64,000 bases of DNA from Trichobilharzia szidati (lineage: Eukaryota; Platyhelminthes; Trematoda; Strigeidida; Schistosomatidae): contig OX235272.1 of assembly GCA_944472155.2 (NCBI GenBank), forward strand, positions 92,634,020-92,698,019, written 5' to 3'. Shown piece by piece: positions 42,721 to 53,569 of this stretch. The stretch's first letter is position 1. Each line of letters opens with the position of its first letter. Below the pieces are notes generated by a model. It had not been told where the DNA came from, ran no database searches, and worked only from the letters and a program-made list of their open reading frames with translations. The position numbers were made by a program, and so were the translations under genes.

Positions 42721-42904
42721 AAGAAATAATAATAATGTGTGAAAAACACTTGATAATATTACGTAATCGAGACAGTTGACAACTAATCAGTTAAGCGATG
42801 AATAGTTATTTGGAAATAACTGGTGGGGAATAAGAGAATAAAGAACTGAAAATACGTTACAAAAATAAAAAGATTACACAGAGTTCTTGATAAAAATATG
42901 TATA

Positions 42905-43060
42905 ATTAAATTTCAATGTTCATTATAATAAAGGTTTTTGTATTTCCCAATGAATGAAAAACAAAACGATATTGTTTTTACTGACGTTTCGCTATTTAAT
43001 GCTAATAGCTTTTTCAAAGCTATTATTTGGGAAATACAAAAACCTTTATTATAATGAATA
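42905..43060. repeat. PLE terminal hairpin
   Basis: CATTATAATAAAGGTTTTTG (42919-42938) is repeated inverted at 43039-43058. The loop has ACTGACGTTTCGCTATTTAA. The same end occurs once at 32960-33050. Confidence 0.6.
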
Positions 43061-43229
43061 TCATATACCCAATGCCCAAATTTTTTAAATTTCAATGATT
43101 TACACACAATGGGAAATTTTTGGTAATATTTCGAGCAAAATTACTGTCCATGATTACACCAACTTTTGGAATTGTTTTGTTTTTACTTCACACATTTATG
43201 ATTTCTACTCATGTAAGTAGTTTTTTTGT

Positions 43230-45170
43230 TCATTCATTTTTGTGTATTCAGAATTATATTCCAGGATGTTGACAGTTGTGCTGAGTCACCCTTGTTACAT
43301 GTATCCGGTGTGACCTTAATGAATATAGATTCTGTGATAAGTCTCTCTTTCCAGTTGTTCAGGATACAAACATTGTTCCAATCAATAATGTGGATTTTGT
43401 CCCATGCATGTGCAGCTAGGGACGAATTTTTTCTAAATTGCTGTAAGCTTGTGTTCCTGCTGGTTGACCTTTGGTTAGGCGTTTATGTTCATTCACTCTT
43501 ATTTTGAGTGATCTGGACGTTTGACCCACATATATTTAGTCGGACAGTTAGCACAAGATATTGTGTAAGTCAAATTGTTTTTATCCATCATTTTTATGGG
43601 ATCTTTCAGTTGATTTATTTTATTTTTGATTAGATTCGTCGGTTTAAACGTTGTGCGAATGCCGATATTTTTGAGGTTTCTTTGAATTGCCTCTGATGTA
43701 CCATTTTTATATGGTATTGTGACTGTTTTTTTGCATTCTTCCATCTTGTTATTCTCCGGTTTTACCCTCTTTTTTCTCTTTTTTATACTATCTCTGATAA
43801 ATTCTTTTGGGTAGTTGTTTTCGAGTAGCATTTTGAATAGGACGTTTATTTCTTTGCACTGGTCTTCTGGTGTTGTTGTAAGTCTACGTATTCTATCAGC
43901 AAGACCTTGTATTAATCCTCGTTTTACTGTGAGTGGATGAGCTGAGTGATTATCAAGGAATCTTCCAGAGTGTGTGGTTTTTCTATTTAGCGTTGTTTTT
44001 ATGTTACCATCTGTTATTCTTCGTATTTTGCAGTGTAACATAGGCAGTTCCCCAATTTCATTCTCTACTTCCATAGTGAATTTTATTGAGTCGACATGGC
44101 TGTTTATGTGTGAGAAGAGTTTCTCAATATCGTTTTTTTTTCACTATTACTAGTGTGTCGTCTACATATCTCCACCAACATTTTAGTGATGACGTGAACG
44201 GTTTGAGTGCATTCTTTTCCAAAAAATCTATTGTTAAGTAGATTTGATCGAAGGTTATCTAGTTCACTATCGATTGTCTCTGCAGAGCAGATTTTACGAA
44301 TTCTGGAGCATAAGGAATGAATAAGATTTCTCTTTCTCCCCAGCGGTACCCAACTGTTGAAGTTAGTGTACTGCCCAGTGAATGTTGGCTTTCGGTAGAT
44401 TGAGCTTAACAGCGTTTCATTCTCTCTTTTATCTAGCTTAACATCAAGGAAGTGAAATGAGGAATTCGACTCTTCTTCGACCGTGAAAAGCAAAGATGGG
44501 TGAGAACCACTAAATATTCCAAGAAGTTCGGCAGTTGAAGGGTTTTCATCACATACAATGAAGGTATCATCCAAATATCTTTTATACATAAACAATCGAT
44601 GGTTTCCTTTAGTGGGCCATTCTCTAAGCTTGCCATGAAGACGTCCGCTAAGAGCGGTCCTAAAGGAGACCCCATTGCAACTCCATCCCTTTGACTGAAG
44701 ATGACATCATTAAATTTAAATTACACATTCAGTGTGCATCTCAATAATAGCTGTTTAAGATATTCAGTTGGTAAGCCAATGTTCATGCTATTTGAATCAA
44801 TATACTCGCATAGATAGCAGATAGTGTCTACTAGTGGTACATTTGTGAACAATGAACAAACATCTAGCGAAATCATATGCTTACCAGACACAATAATTTC
44901 ATCAACACAACTGACAAAGTCAAGTGTCGGAAAGACTATGTTTACATAGATTTAATCTCACTGGTTCCAGAATTTTCGCAAGCCATTTAGCGGTAGGGTG
45001 ACACGGTGAATTCAGCATATCCAATACAGGTCGCAGAGGGACATCATCTTTGTGCACCCCTGGAAGACCATACAAACAAGGGATAGTTGAACTAGATGGT
45101 TTAAGCCGTTCATACATATATGGAGTAGTGATGCATTCTTGATAGAAGTTGGAAATCAAAAGCAACTGGG
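43230..45170 (-). mobile_element. Penelope-like element, 5'-truncated
   Basis: In order on the minus strand: RT fingers (45165-44920: GVHKDDVPLRPVLDM), RT motif B (AMGSPLGPLLADVFM near 44670), the catalytic box (KRYLDDTFIV near 44580), thumb with FHFLDVKLDKRENE and YRKPTFTGQY, linker (IGIRTTFKPTNLI) and the start of the nuclease (YTISCANCPTKYMWV near 43535). At least three frame changes. The 3' end (43230-43420) has the inverted-end type sequence. Confidence 0.75.
44104..44595 (-). pseudogene. PLE reverse transcriptase, palm and thumb
   Basis: 163 codons open. Starts just before the catalytic box YLDDTFIV, whose second and third Asp-type positions are intact, followed by LLFTVEEESNSSFHFLDVKL, a segment shared by PLE reverse transcriptases, and SIYRKPTFTGQYTNFNSW. 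Motif B lies in a different frame just upstream (44433-44675). Related to but distinct from the copy at 48229-48897 (about half the residues differ), so at least two PLE lineages are present. Confidence 0.7.
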
Positions 45171-45320
45171 TCCATTGGCTCCCATTGGCTGTAAATAGCC
45201 TAAGAATTTGCCTTGTAACCTGAAGATCCTTGGTTCGAACCCCAGTGGGTGCGTACTGCTAAAAAGGCCCATACCAGCATGAAACAGTTTCCCAGTACTC
45301 CCTGGTGTTCTACATTGGTT
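45170..45320 (+). mobile_element. SINE-B copy
   Basis: B box GGTTCGAACCCC (45232-45243), then GTACTG (helix I) and a damaged core (CTAAAAA), GAAACAG and CAGTAC. Confidence 0.65.
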
Positions 45321-45479
45321 TTTCAAATAAATAATAACAAAACTTTATCTGAGGTCAAAATTCTTTTCAGCAAAAAATATGAGAAACAAAATAATAGTCG
45401 TATAGTACCGCTGAAAGAAGTCAAAACGTAAAGCATTCATATAGGCAAAGATTGTTTTTACCATGGTAATTTCAAGTTA

Positions 45480-45670
45480 TGCGACATTTCTTCTTCATCT
45501 GTAGATTTCCCATTAACTGATGGGGATGCCTTGATGTTTTAAACAATGGGTGCACAGCTTGAATCCCAGATTGGGACACCCTCACTCACCGGGACACAGT
45601 TCAGAACCAATTAACGAGTCTCAAGTAGGACGAAATGCGCCTCATGGATTTCACTGTTAGCCATCAACAT
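45480..45670 (+). mobile_element. Old SINE-A copy
   Basis: A decayed head (TTTTAAACAATGGGTGCACA) and a hammerhead remnant: AACGAGTCTCAAGTAGGACG, GAAA at 45641-45644, ATGCGCCTC, ATGGATTTCACTG. Confidence 0.5.
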
Positions 45671-45827
45671 ATATAATAACACAATTTCTTTCTGTTTAAA
45701 ATTCAAATCGTAAATACCTCCAAAATTATACGGACTGCCTTGTTTGGTTGTCTATCGATGATTGCAAAGGACCTAATCCAAACCAATCACGTGTCCATAA
45801 ACTATTAGTAAAAATGAAGATACCATT

Positions 45828-46170
45828 GTAACGACAGAAGACAAGGGTCAGGCAGCACATCGTTTATTGAGAAAATCAGGAGATATTTATAGATTTTTGT
45901 GTACATTATTGTCAGCGGAGAAGCAGAGTCTTCTGATTGGTTGTTTTCTTGCTGAAGGTTATTCTGTACTGCCTGTAACCGTTTCTTAGAAAGTTAAGCC
46001 ATATATCTGCGAATCGTATTTGCACACGTTAAGTCTGCTGTGATTGGTTGGTGAGTTCCTCAAGGTTAACCTTTGTTATTGTTTTCTCTCATGACCCCGA
46101 TTCGGGACGTAAATTGCTGTCTACAATTTTGGCTTGCAGACAGCTCTCACCCCACTTTGGTACTGTGGTG
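45828..46170 (+). repeat. LTR-like repeat
   Basis: Starts TGTAACGACAGAAGACAAGG, and ends near GCAGACAGCTCTCACCCCAC with GGTACTGTGGTGAAG just after. Same family as 6215-6504 and 38315-38830. No coding. Confidence 0.5.
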
Positions 46171-47493
46171 AAGTATTAGATAAATATATTTAAGATGATA
46201 CGCAGTCAAACAGCATAACTGAACAGTTGAATATACCGTCTCCGTGTGTGCTACACAGAGCTTTCACAGACCATTTTAATCCATGTAGAAGTTAAGAATT
46301 GTCGATCAAAGCTGTAACTAAAGGAAAAATGAAGTGAAAATTCTATATATTAGATATTAACAGTCATTCAATGGGAAATCCCAATCCTAGGTTTCATTTT
46401 CACTAGCTAGGCTTATTTGCAACCCCAGAGAGGACTCTTTTTTCCTCTCAGAAAGGTTTCAAGCTTTGAAATAAGAATAGAGCTTGTGCATTGCGGTCCA
46501 GTGTAATTTCATTCTGGATAAAAATTTTATTTTGATAAAGTCACACAGTGTTATGCAGTAATATTTAATGATGACCACGTTTCGAGCACAGTTTATTGCT
46601 CATATATTAATAATATCAAGTTACTCACACAGCTTTCCAACTTTGTTTATATAATTCCATTATTTTTCACCGCTTGATTTGATTGGTAGTAATATTTTCC
46701 ATATTTTCGGTGTGAGTGATGAGTCTTTCCTATCACACGTTTTGGGTGTAGATTCTATGTTCAAAGATTCAGTAATCAACCTCTCTCTCTCTCCACCTGC
46801 CTATATTACTTTTTAGAATTTTAACCCTCTCCCACCCTATTGTACGGTTGTGAATTAATGTATACAGTGCAACTGCTGAGCTTCTTTCTAAATTACTTAT
46901 CATTGCGGTGTCAATCATTCTAACCTTAGCTAAATTCTTACGTTCTGACAATCTGACTACATCCAATCTACTGGTTTAGTCTATGTAGTTGACTTAACTC
47001 ACAGTCATTGCAAGGTATTATAACTCCGTTGCCAATCTGTTATAACTGAGATGAAAGGAATAAACCCGTTGCTACTTTGTTATGTCTGCGCCTGTTAGTT
47101 ACTATAACGGTAATGAAGTCGACTGATATACTAATATGTCTATTTTTCCGTTGTGCCTTCCGATTCACTCAGCCACGCAAACATCAAAAGACACAGGCTG
47201 GCCTGTGAATCTAGGGTACTGTATTATACTACATAGTTTGAGAAACAAAACATGATATTTATGCATTTTCTTAACCATGATAAAGTCGGCTCACAATCGT
47301 GCGAATGTATTGATCTTAATAGCTAGAAATGTCTATTCTCATTAGTTGGAGATCAGACGAAGATCAAGGTGAGACAAAAGAAGATGAATTGGTCACACAC
47401 TAAATCACAGTATGCGTGAGAAACGGTACATTAACATAGTAAGTCCACCATATGATAAATTACACGATTCGTGAGAAAGGATGATATATTTTT

Positions 47494-47733
47494 GATTGGA
47501 CACTAGTCAGTAACTAGTGTAATTTGTCTAGTCCTATCTTCGGTGCAGACTGAATTCTATCAGTCATGTTTGCAATGTGGCCAACATGCTAGGTGGCTCA
47601 CCATTACGGTGCACTGTGAATTGTTGGTATTAGATGGTTGGAGGCAATCGGCAGGAAGCCCCACCTGACCTAGGTTTCGTGCTAGTTGGCACTCATCAGT
47701 GCCATTACACTAGTTACTGACTAGTGTTCAATC
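47494..47733 (-). mobile_element. 240-bp terminal-inverted-repeat unit carrying a hammerhead core
   Basis: The terminal repeats (47494-47523, 47704-47733) match at 29 of 30 positions; each contains the internal near-palindrome CACTAGTCAGTAACTAGTG. The minus-strand interior is SINE-C: hammerhead core, then the tail to GCAGACTGAATTC. Sister of 28620-28859. Confidence 0.7.
47655..47705 (-). ncRNA. Hammerhead-ribozyme core in the inverted-repeat unit
   Basis: On the minus strand: box CTGATGA (47699-47693), helix II GTGC with GCAC, four perfect pairs, loop CAACTA, GAAA (47678-47675), helix III ACC/GGT with a TA loop and triplet GTC. Core is fully canonical. Helix I pairs poorly because the 5' strand now belongs to the terminal repeat. 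Confidence 0.6.
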
Positions 47734-47769
47734 AAAAATATCCAATACAGTCCTACAGGAGGTCAGTCG

Positions 47770-47955
47770 CGAGCCTGAATAGCTCAGTGGTAACGTCTCT
47801 GACTGCAGCACTGGGTGAGGCGGGTTCGAATCTCAGAAGGGACATCAGTTCCTTCAAGGTTGCAGATACGCCTTGCTGACTGGGAGTGCCAACTAGCACG
47901 AAACCTAGGTCCAAGGCTTCCTGCCGATTGCCTCCAACCATCTAATACCAACAAA
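47770..47955 (+). mobile_element. SINE-C copy
   Basis: Head TAGCTCAGTGGTAACGTC with B box CGGGTTCGAATCTC (47821-47834), spacer, hammerhead region and a tail ending TCTAATACCAACA. Confidence 0.75.
47870..47917 (+). ncRNA. Hammerhead core in SINE-C with interrupted box
   Basis: Helix I GCCTTG (47870-47875) and CAAGGC (47912-47917) pair perfectly at all six positions. The box begins CTGA but has four extra bases before GA. Helix II, GAAA (47900-47903), helix III ACC/GGT and triplet GTC (ending 47911) are intact. The box insertion should inactivate it. Confidence 0.55.
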
Positions 47956-48228
47956 GGATGGTGTAATATTTTATGCTGGGTGGGTCCTATCAAAGGTATT
48001 TTGTAAATTATATTATTTTGTGTAATTGGGTCCACTGGATCCGTTGACCTACAGAGTTTGTCCCTATCTGAGTGAGTTTGTAGGTTTGATTGCCACCCTA
48101 ATTCCTGCTTTATTGAGAATCCAACATAGTGCCTCAGATGTCTCCTCCTCATATGGTAAAACTACTACAGATGTCATATATTCTTTCTCATTTATATTAT
48201 CATTATTAGTTTCACCATTATTTTAATT

Positions 48229-48897
48229 TTACTTTTGACCTTTTCTGATCTGCCTAATTAGTCTTATAGGATAGTTATTTGATACCAACGCTTCTTCTAT
48301 CTGTTTTATTTCATCATTTAGGTCTTTTATTGTACTACTTAGTGCTACTGCTCGGTTTGTTAGACACTTAACTAAGCCTGCCTTAACAGTTAACGGATGA
48401 GACGAATCAAAGTCTGAATGTCTATTAGAATGCGTTGGTTTTTTTATAAACACTAGTGTGCAGTGCAGTTTACCTTCTTCTATTCGTGTGACTTTACAAT
48501 CTAACATAGCTAATTCTCCTTGTTCATTTTCCGATTCAAATGTGAATTTTATTCCCTCTACTAGTGAGTTTATATGCATGAAGAAGCTAGAGATATGTTC
48601 TATTTTTAACACTGTGAAAGTGTCATCCACATATTTCCGACTTCTCTTTGGAAGAGGAGCAGATGTATTAAGAGTTATATTTTCCCAGCTGTTCATAAAG
48701 ATATCTGCTACGATAGAGGATATTGCTGATTCCATCACTACACCTTCTGTTTGTCTGTATATTTTGCCCTGGAATTTAAAGACAGTAGACGTGAGGCATA
48801 ATTGAATTCCCAAAATAATTTTCTTAATGGGCAGCTTCGTCCTATGAGTGAGTTCAGGATCAGAAGTTAGTTCTCTTCTAACTGCTTCTAAGGCCAT
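48229..48897 (-). pseudogene. PLE reverse transcriptase palm and thumb
   Basis: 222 codons open. Shows FKFQGKIYRQTEGVVMESAI (motif B, normally with Gly-Ser where Glu-Ser stands here), VADIFMNSWE, the catalytic box RKYVDDTFTVLK with both Asp, then ESENEQGELAMLDCKVTR and KKPTHSNRHSDF of the thumb. The motif B change may itself be inactivating. It continues the fingers frame at 48926-49252 (TMKIHKSGYLIRPIVDF) after a frame change. PLE reverse transcriptases are related to telomerase RT and copy their own RNA at nicked sites. Confidence 0.75.
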
Positions 48898-48925
48898 TTG
48901 ATTGGTATATTAGTGTAAAGACTAG

Positions 48926-49252
48926 TTATATCAAAACTAACCATTTTTCATTATTCTCTAATTGAATGTCATTTAAATTCTTTTTCATTTCATATGAATT
49001 AGTTAGCCTAGAGTTTGAACGATTTCTAATGGGGCATAGTATTAGAGCTAAGTGTTTTGATAATTCATAAGTAGGGGTATTTCTGAAATCTACAATTGGT
49101 CGTATGAGGTAACCTGACTTATGTATTTTCATAGTACCATATATCCTACCAGCATTATTAGCTTTAGGCATTAAATTAAACCATTTAGACTCACTCAATG
49201 ACGGCTTCGTTCCGTGTATTGAAACCGTTGTAGACTTCTTAATCTTATTCAT
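48926..49252 (-). pseudogene. PLE reverse transcriptase fingers
   Basis: Shows the PLE signature KIHKSGYLIRPIVDFRNTPT and a conserved LSKHLALIL helix. Starts from an internal Met right after the middle frame (49252-49470). Confidence 0.7.
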
Positions 49253-49686
49253 TATTGTATCTTCCTAATTTCTTCATTTGGGCCCAGTGCAATGTGTTCA
49301 CGGACTCTCTTGATATAGTCTGATTTATCCATAACTGCTGTCGAGTTTTCTTTAGCAGCCTTCGCGATGACAACGTTTATATCCTGTTTTAGACTAATTA
49401 GAGCTAGTGTTTCCGATTTCGTTAAGTCTGACTGTGCTTTCTTTTGTTTTTCCAGAGTTAACACACACACTGTGCTCGAACCTTTTCTGCTGTCGTCTTA
49501 TCTGTTGAACTTTACGCCACTTCTGCGTTAGAAATGACATCCTCTGATTTTAGTCCACTAACTGTTACGTTGAAATTTAGTTCTTTCTCAAGTACTTTTA
49601 TCTCACTAGAGCTTAGTTCCCTTGATGAGAAGTTGATTACCCACTTTGTTTTGTCAATAGAAGATTAAGCATTCTTGTTAACTTCT

Positions 49687-50259
49687 TCATTTATTATGCT
49701 GTTCTTTTCTTCTAATAATTTGTTGAATTTTTTTAATCTGCGGGGTTTTCAATTTGTTTAAGGTTGCTTCTCTAGCATTTTTGGATGCTTCAACAACAGT
49801 TACGCAATCTTTACCATTGATTACACATTTGTGTTTGATTTTTTCAATTTTATTTCGTATATTATTTAGTTTCACAGTAATTCGATGTAATTCTTCGCTT
49901 AGACATAATCTGCTGACATGTTCGGCAGCTGATGTTATTTCTCTTGAATTAATTGCAGTACGTAGGCGTAAGTATTTAGAAATTATATGACTTTTTAAAC
50001 ACTGACTGTTGAAAATCCGATGGTTTGTGAATCTTTTTTCTGTTTGAAAAGGGTAAGTGGAGAAAGACAGATTAATTACTGAATCCTTGTTCATAGAATC
50101 TACACCCAACACGTGGAATAGGAGTGACTCATCACTCATACCGGAAATATGGAAAAAGTGAGAGATGGAAAACAATGGAATTATATGAACGACGTTGGAA
50201 AATTGTGTGAGTAATTTGATATGATTAACAGCAGCAGTAAATTGTGCTCGAAACGTCAT
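49687..50259 (-). pseudogene. PLE N-terminal region
   Basis: 190 codons: the first 70 lie partly inside the terminal repeat (MTFRAQFTAAVNHIKLLTQ), then a basic coiled-coil-like region (LHRITVKLNNIRNKIEKIKH and EATLNKLKTPQIKKIQQIIR). No enzymatic motif. Comparable terminal-repeat reading frames appear at 38633 and 52305. Confidence 0.6.
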
Positions 50260-50320
50260 AAGTAAATATTACTGTACAATAAATACTATAAGACTTTATC
50301 AAAATAAATTTTATCCACAG
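50217..50320 (-). repeat. PLE 5' terminal repeat
   Basis: Same terminal sequence as the 3' end at 46495-46620 but in opposite orientation relative to the element, showing inverted rather than direct ends. Confidence 0.65.
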
Positions 50321-50789
50321 TAGAATTCAAGCATTGAGATTTCCTTAAACAGCGGTGTAGTTTTTACGTGATAAGGTGGCTGGAATCAGTGGGTAAACTA
50401 GACGGCCAGTAAACTAGACGAGTTTAAGGAGTGCGTCGGCTGGAAGTTGAACCTGGACTTCCTTTGAGACCAGCGACGCACGCCACAACAGAATAACTCA
50501 ATTAGTATAGACAAGAGAAACCAAAATAGTCCTCTACTTTTTCACTTTGTTTAATTAATTTTGTGTACCCCATCCAAATTCTATAAGAGCGAAATTTCTC
50601 TTCACTGAGATCAAAAAACATCGATGGATTGATATACACATTTATGAATAATCCATATGAAAATTAACAGTCTGAATTTTTTTGTAATGTAAGTGTAGAA
50701 CATGGGCACTGTGCTGGCAAGTAAGTAATTCGAAATTAGATAAGTTTATTTTAAATATCACACAGTGATGAAGCAGTATTAATGGCTGA

Positions 50790-52320
50790 ATGAAAAGGTT
50801 TCGAGCATGAATTATTGGGTATTCCGTTATGTCTAACCTCCAGTGTATTCAAATTTCAAAATAAACTATATAAACAAACGAACTGGGTGGCAATTGGATC
50901 ACCAATATCCCCAATAGTAGCAGACATATTTATGGATAGTTGGGAACATAAACCTCTTAGAACGTTTAATCCTGCTCTTATCCTAGGTTATGGTGGAGAT
51001 ATGTGGATGACACATTCACTGTGTTGAAATCTGAACATATCCCTCATTTTTTCACACCTATAAACTCACTAGTAGACGGTATTCAATTCACTTCTGAGTA
51101 AGAAAACGGACAGAGTGAGTTGGCTAAGCTAGACTGTAGAATAAAACGAAAACAAGATGGTGGGTGGTTTGATACTAGCATTTATAGGAAACCGACACAC
51201 TCTAATAAATACTTGGACTTTAATTCATCCTATCTAGAATCAGCAAAGGCAGATTGGTCTAGTTAGATGTCTGTATAATTGGGCCAAGAGCCTAACTAGT
51301 AAGCCAGAAGGTTTAAATAACGAAATCAAACAAATAAAGGAAATATTACTGGTGAGTAACTACCCACCAGAATTTATTCAAAAAAGGGATAAAGAACCAT
51401 AAAAAAAATAATGAAAGTAATATAGAATTCGAGGAAATCATCAAGTGACATCACTAGACAAGCCATTGCTCGAGTGGAACCCGAAAGGGAAGCGGCGAGT
51501 TGGTCGTCCAAGGGTGACTTGGAGGAGATCACGTGAAGAGGAGATGAAAACGTGTGGACAGACTCGGAGCCAGGTGAAGACTCTAGCAGAGAACCGAACT
51601 CAATGGAGACGCACGGCTGAAGCCCTATGTTCCTCTAGGAATTAAAGGAAACAATAATAATAATATAGAATTCAAAGCCTCTGTTGTACTGCTGTATGAA
51701 GAAGGAACGTCAGGAGCCCTACGTAGAATTCTCAATGAGGGTGGAATTAGGGTGGCATTTAAACCAACCAACTCTATCATATATAAACTTTGTCGGCTTA
51801 AGGACCTAATAGATCCAATTAAGAAAAATAATATAATTTACCAAATGCCATGCAATGACTGTCAGTGGGGTCAATTACATAGGTCACACTAGTAGATCGA
51901 GGTCAACTAGATTATTGGAACATAAAAATTTAGCTAGACCTAGAATAATTGACCCTGATAAGTTAAATAACCTAGAAAAAAGCTCAGCCACTGCAATGCA
52001 TTCATTTGCAAGTAGTGACAAAATAGGGTGGGTGGGAAAGGTTGAGAGTTCTAAAAAGTAATATAGTTAGGTGGAGAGAAGGAGAGGTTAATCACTGAAG
52101 CTTTGTTTTTGTTTGATTTAACACCGCACACGTGCAATCGAAATGATGTAACGCCTATACCGGAGATATGGAAAGTGGTAACAAACAACAAAGAGGAGTT
52201 GGAGAGACAGAAAGAGAGAAAATATATATATAAGACAAATCGTGAAACCATGTGACTAAATTTGATATGATTATGAACAATAAACTGTGCTGGAAACCAT
52301 GTCATCCAGTTGTTAATACT
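50790..52320 (+). mobile_element. Penelope-like element, 5'-truncated, plus strand
   Basis: Begins in the RT palm (FKFQNKLYKQTNWVAIGSPI, 50845-50905), the catalytic box RYVDDTFTVLK in a shifted frame near 51006, thumb with YRKPTHSNKYLDF (51180-51222), then after an RTE insertion (51431-51660) the linker (GGIRVAFKPTNSI), nuclease start (NNIIYQMPCNDC, 51825-51860) and an inverted terminal repeat (52060-52305). Same lineage as the copy at 46495-50320, with which it is arranged head to head. Confidence 0.75.
51418..51673 (+). mobile_element. RTE-E 3' fragment inserted in a PLE, 13-bp target duplication
   Basis: TAATATAGAATTC at 51418-51430 and 51661-51673 brackets about 230 bp containing only the terminal RT block (51445-51645: EWNPKGKRRVGRPRVTWRR to CSSRN and stop) and an AAT tail. 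The frame is intact, indicating a young insertion. Confidence 0.85.
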
Positions 52321-52389
52321 GCATCAATGTGTGATATTTAAAATAGACTTATCTAATATAGAATGTATTTTTCTGCATTTATCATGCTT

Positions 52390-53290
52390 ATTGTTTTGAC
52401 TAACTGAAGACGATTATTATATGTAAAGCTTTCGAGGTAAGTATACTCTCGGATGAAAGATGAACATAATGTTGTGTATCTGAAGTACCTAATTGGGAAT
52501 TCACATCTGATCTCAACACAATTCACTAACTTCCTTAACCATATGAGTGATAGAGAAACAAGCAGAAATTTTTAACATTTGAAGCTCCCTTTATGAATTT
52601 CAACAAAACAATAAGATGTAAGTCCTCTGAATCCTGTAATGTAGTATTTACGCAACACATTTCGAACAATCTGACCACACAACTACTTGTCATAAGAATT
52701 TATATGAAAATAATAAAGCATTAAAGGGTGAGGGAATAGACACAGGTCAGGTTAAAAGGATACACTGAGGGTCAAAATAACAATGGAATATATAATAGTA
52801 CATCCGTCCTGGTATCAAAACAAAGTTTACCAAAGAAGGTTTAATGTGATGACAAATTATTCAAGGGCGATATACCTAGCGAGATAATTACGAAGAAGTT
52901 AAGAAAATCAGTTCAAAGATAAAGTACCTAGACCAGCCACTTCTAATTCTATCTACCAATTCAACTGAGCTTGTGGAACGAGTTATATTGGCCGTTGCTC
53001 TAGGAACTTGATTTTTCGTGCTCTCACGGGAACATCTACCAGTGTGGTTAAATAAAGGTGTAGTGAGAAGCATCGATAGCTCGATGTTAGACCATCTGGT
53101 CCGAACTGGCCACAAAGCTAATATTGAAGAGTCCTTCTCCATTATCTATCGGATACTAAAACATCCAGGTACCGCATACTCCAAACAGCAGAGGCTATCG
53201 CGATTCGTCTGAATCAATCGATGCTTTGTGTGCAGAAAAAACAAGTGCAGTCACGTCTACTGACCTGGCCTTCAGTGGAAACTATAGATT
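52390..53290 (+). mobile_element. Penelope-like element fragment, endonuclease end
   Basis: Terminal-type sequence at 52390-52760, then a nuclease remnant: CGTSYIGRCSRNL-like segment (52975-53015), LDHLVRTGHKANIEESFSII (53080-53140) and QTAEAIAIRLNQSMLCVQKK (53185-53240). Stops and frame changes throughout. Confidence 0.6.
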
Positions 53291-53569
53291 CATGAATTTG
53301 TATTATTATTCCTAATTTGTCCGTCTGATATTCAGTGTATTGTTATGTTGATGCTATCGAACTGTAATCCATTGATATTATTATTGATTCGATGTTATTT
53401 AGACAACATTAATGTTGTTAATAACACTAATTCATTCACTATTATACGTATATGTATAACTGTAGAACCTGATGAAGAAGCAATTATCGAAAGGAATATT
53501 CTTTGTTCAATAGCCATTCTTTTGAAAATTTTAATGGGTATTTCTAATCAGTTAACTTCCTAATCGTTA

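Larger units (their letters stand above)
47012..48000. mobile_element. 973-bp insertion in the PLE with 8-bp target duplication
   Basis: AAGGTATT at 47012-47019 and 47993-48000 flanks the insert. Rejoining the PLE across it restores the nuclease sequence. The insert carries the 240-bp SINE-C-type inverted-repeat unit (47494-47733) and a plus SINE-C (47770-47955), plus 47020-47490, which I do not recognise. Confidence 0.75.
46495..50320 (-). mobile_element. Nearly full-length Penelope-like element
   Basis: The longest PLE in the window. On the minus strand: terminal repeat (50320-50217), N-terminal frame (50259-49687), middle (49470-49252), RT fingers (49252-48926), RT palm and thumb (48897-48229), endonuclease start (about 48180-48001), then after an insertion (47020-47992) the rest of the nuclease and an inverted copy of the terminal repeat (46800-46495). 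Scattered frame changes make it non-autonomous. Confidence 0.8.
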
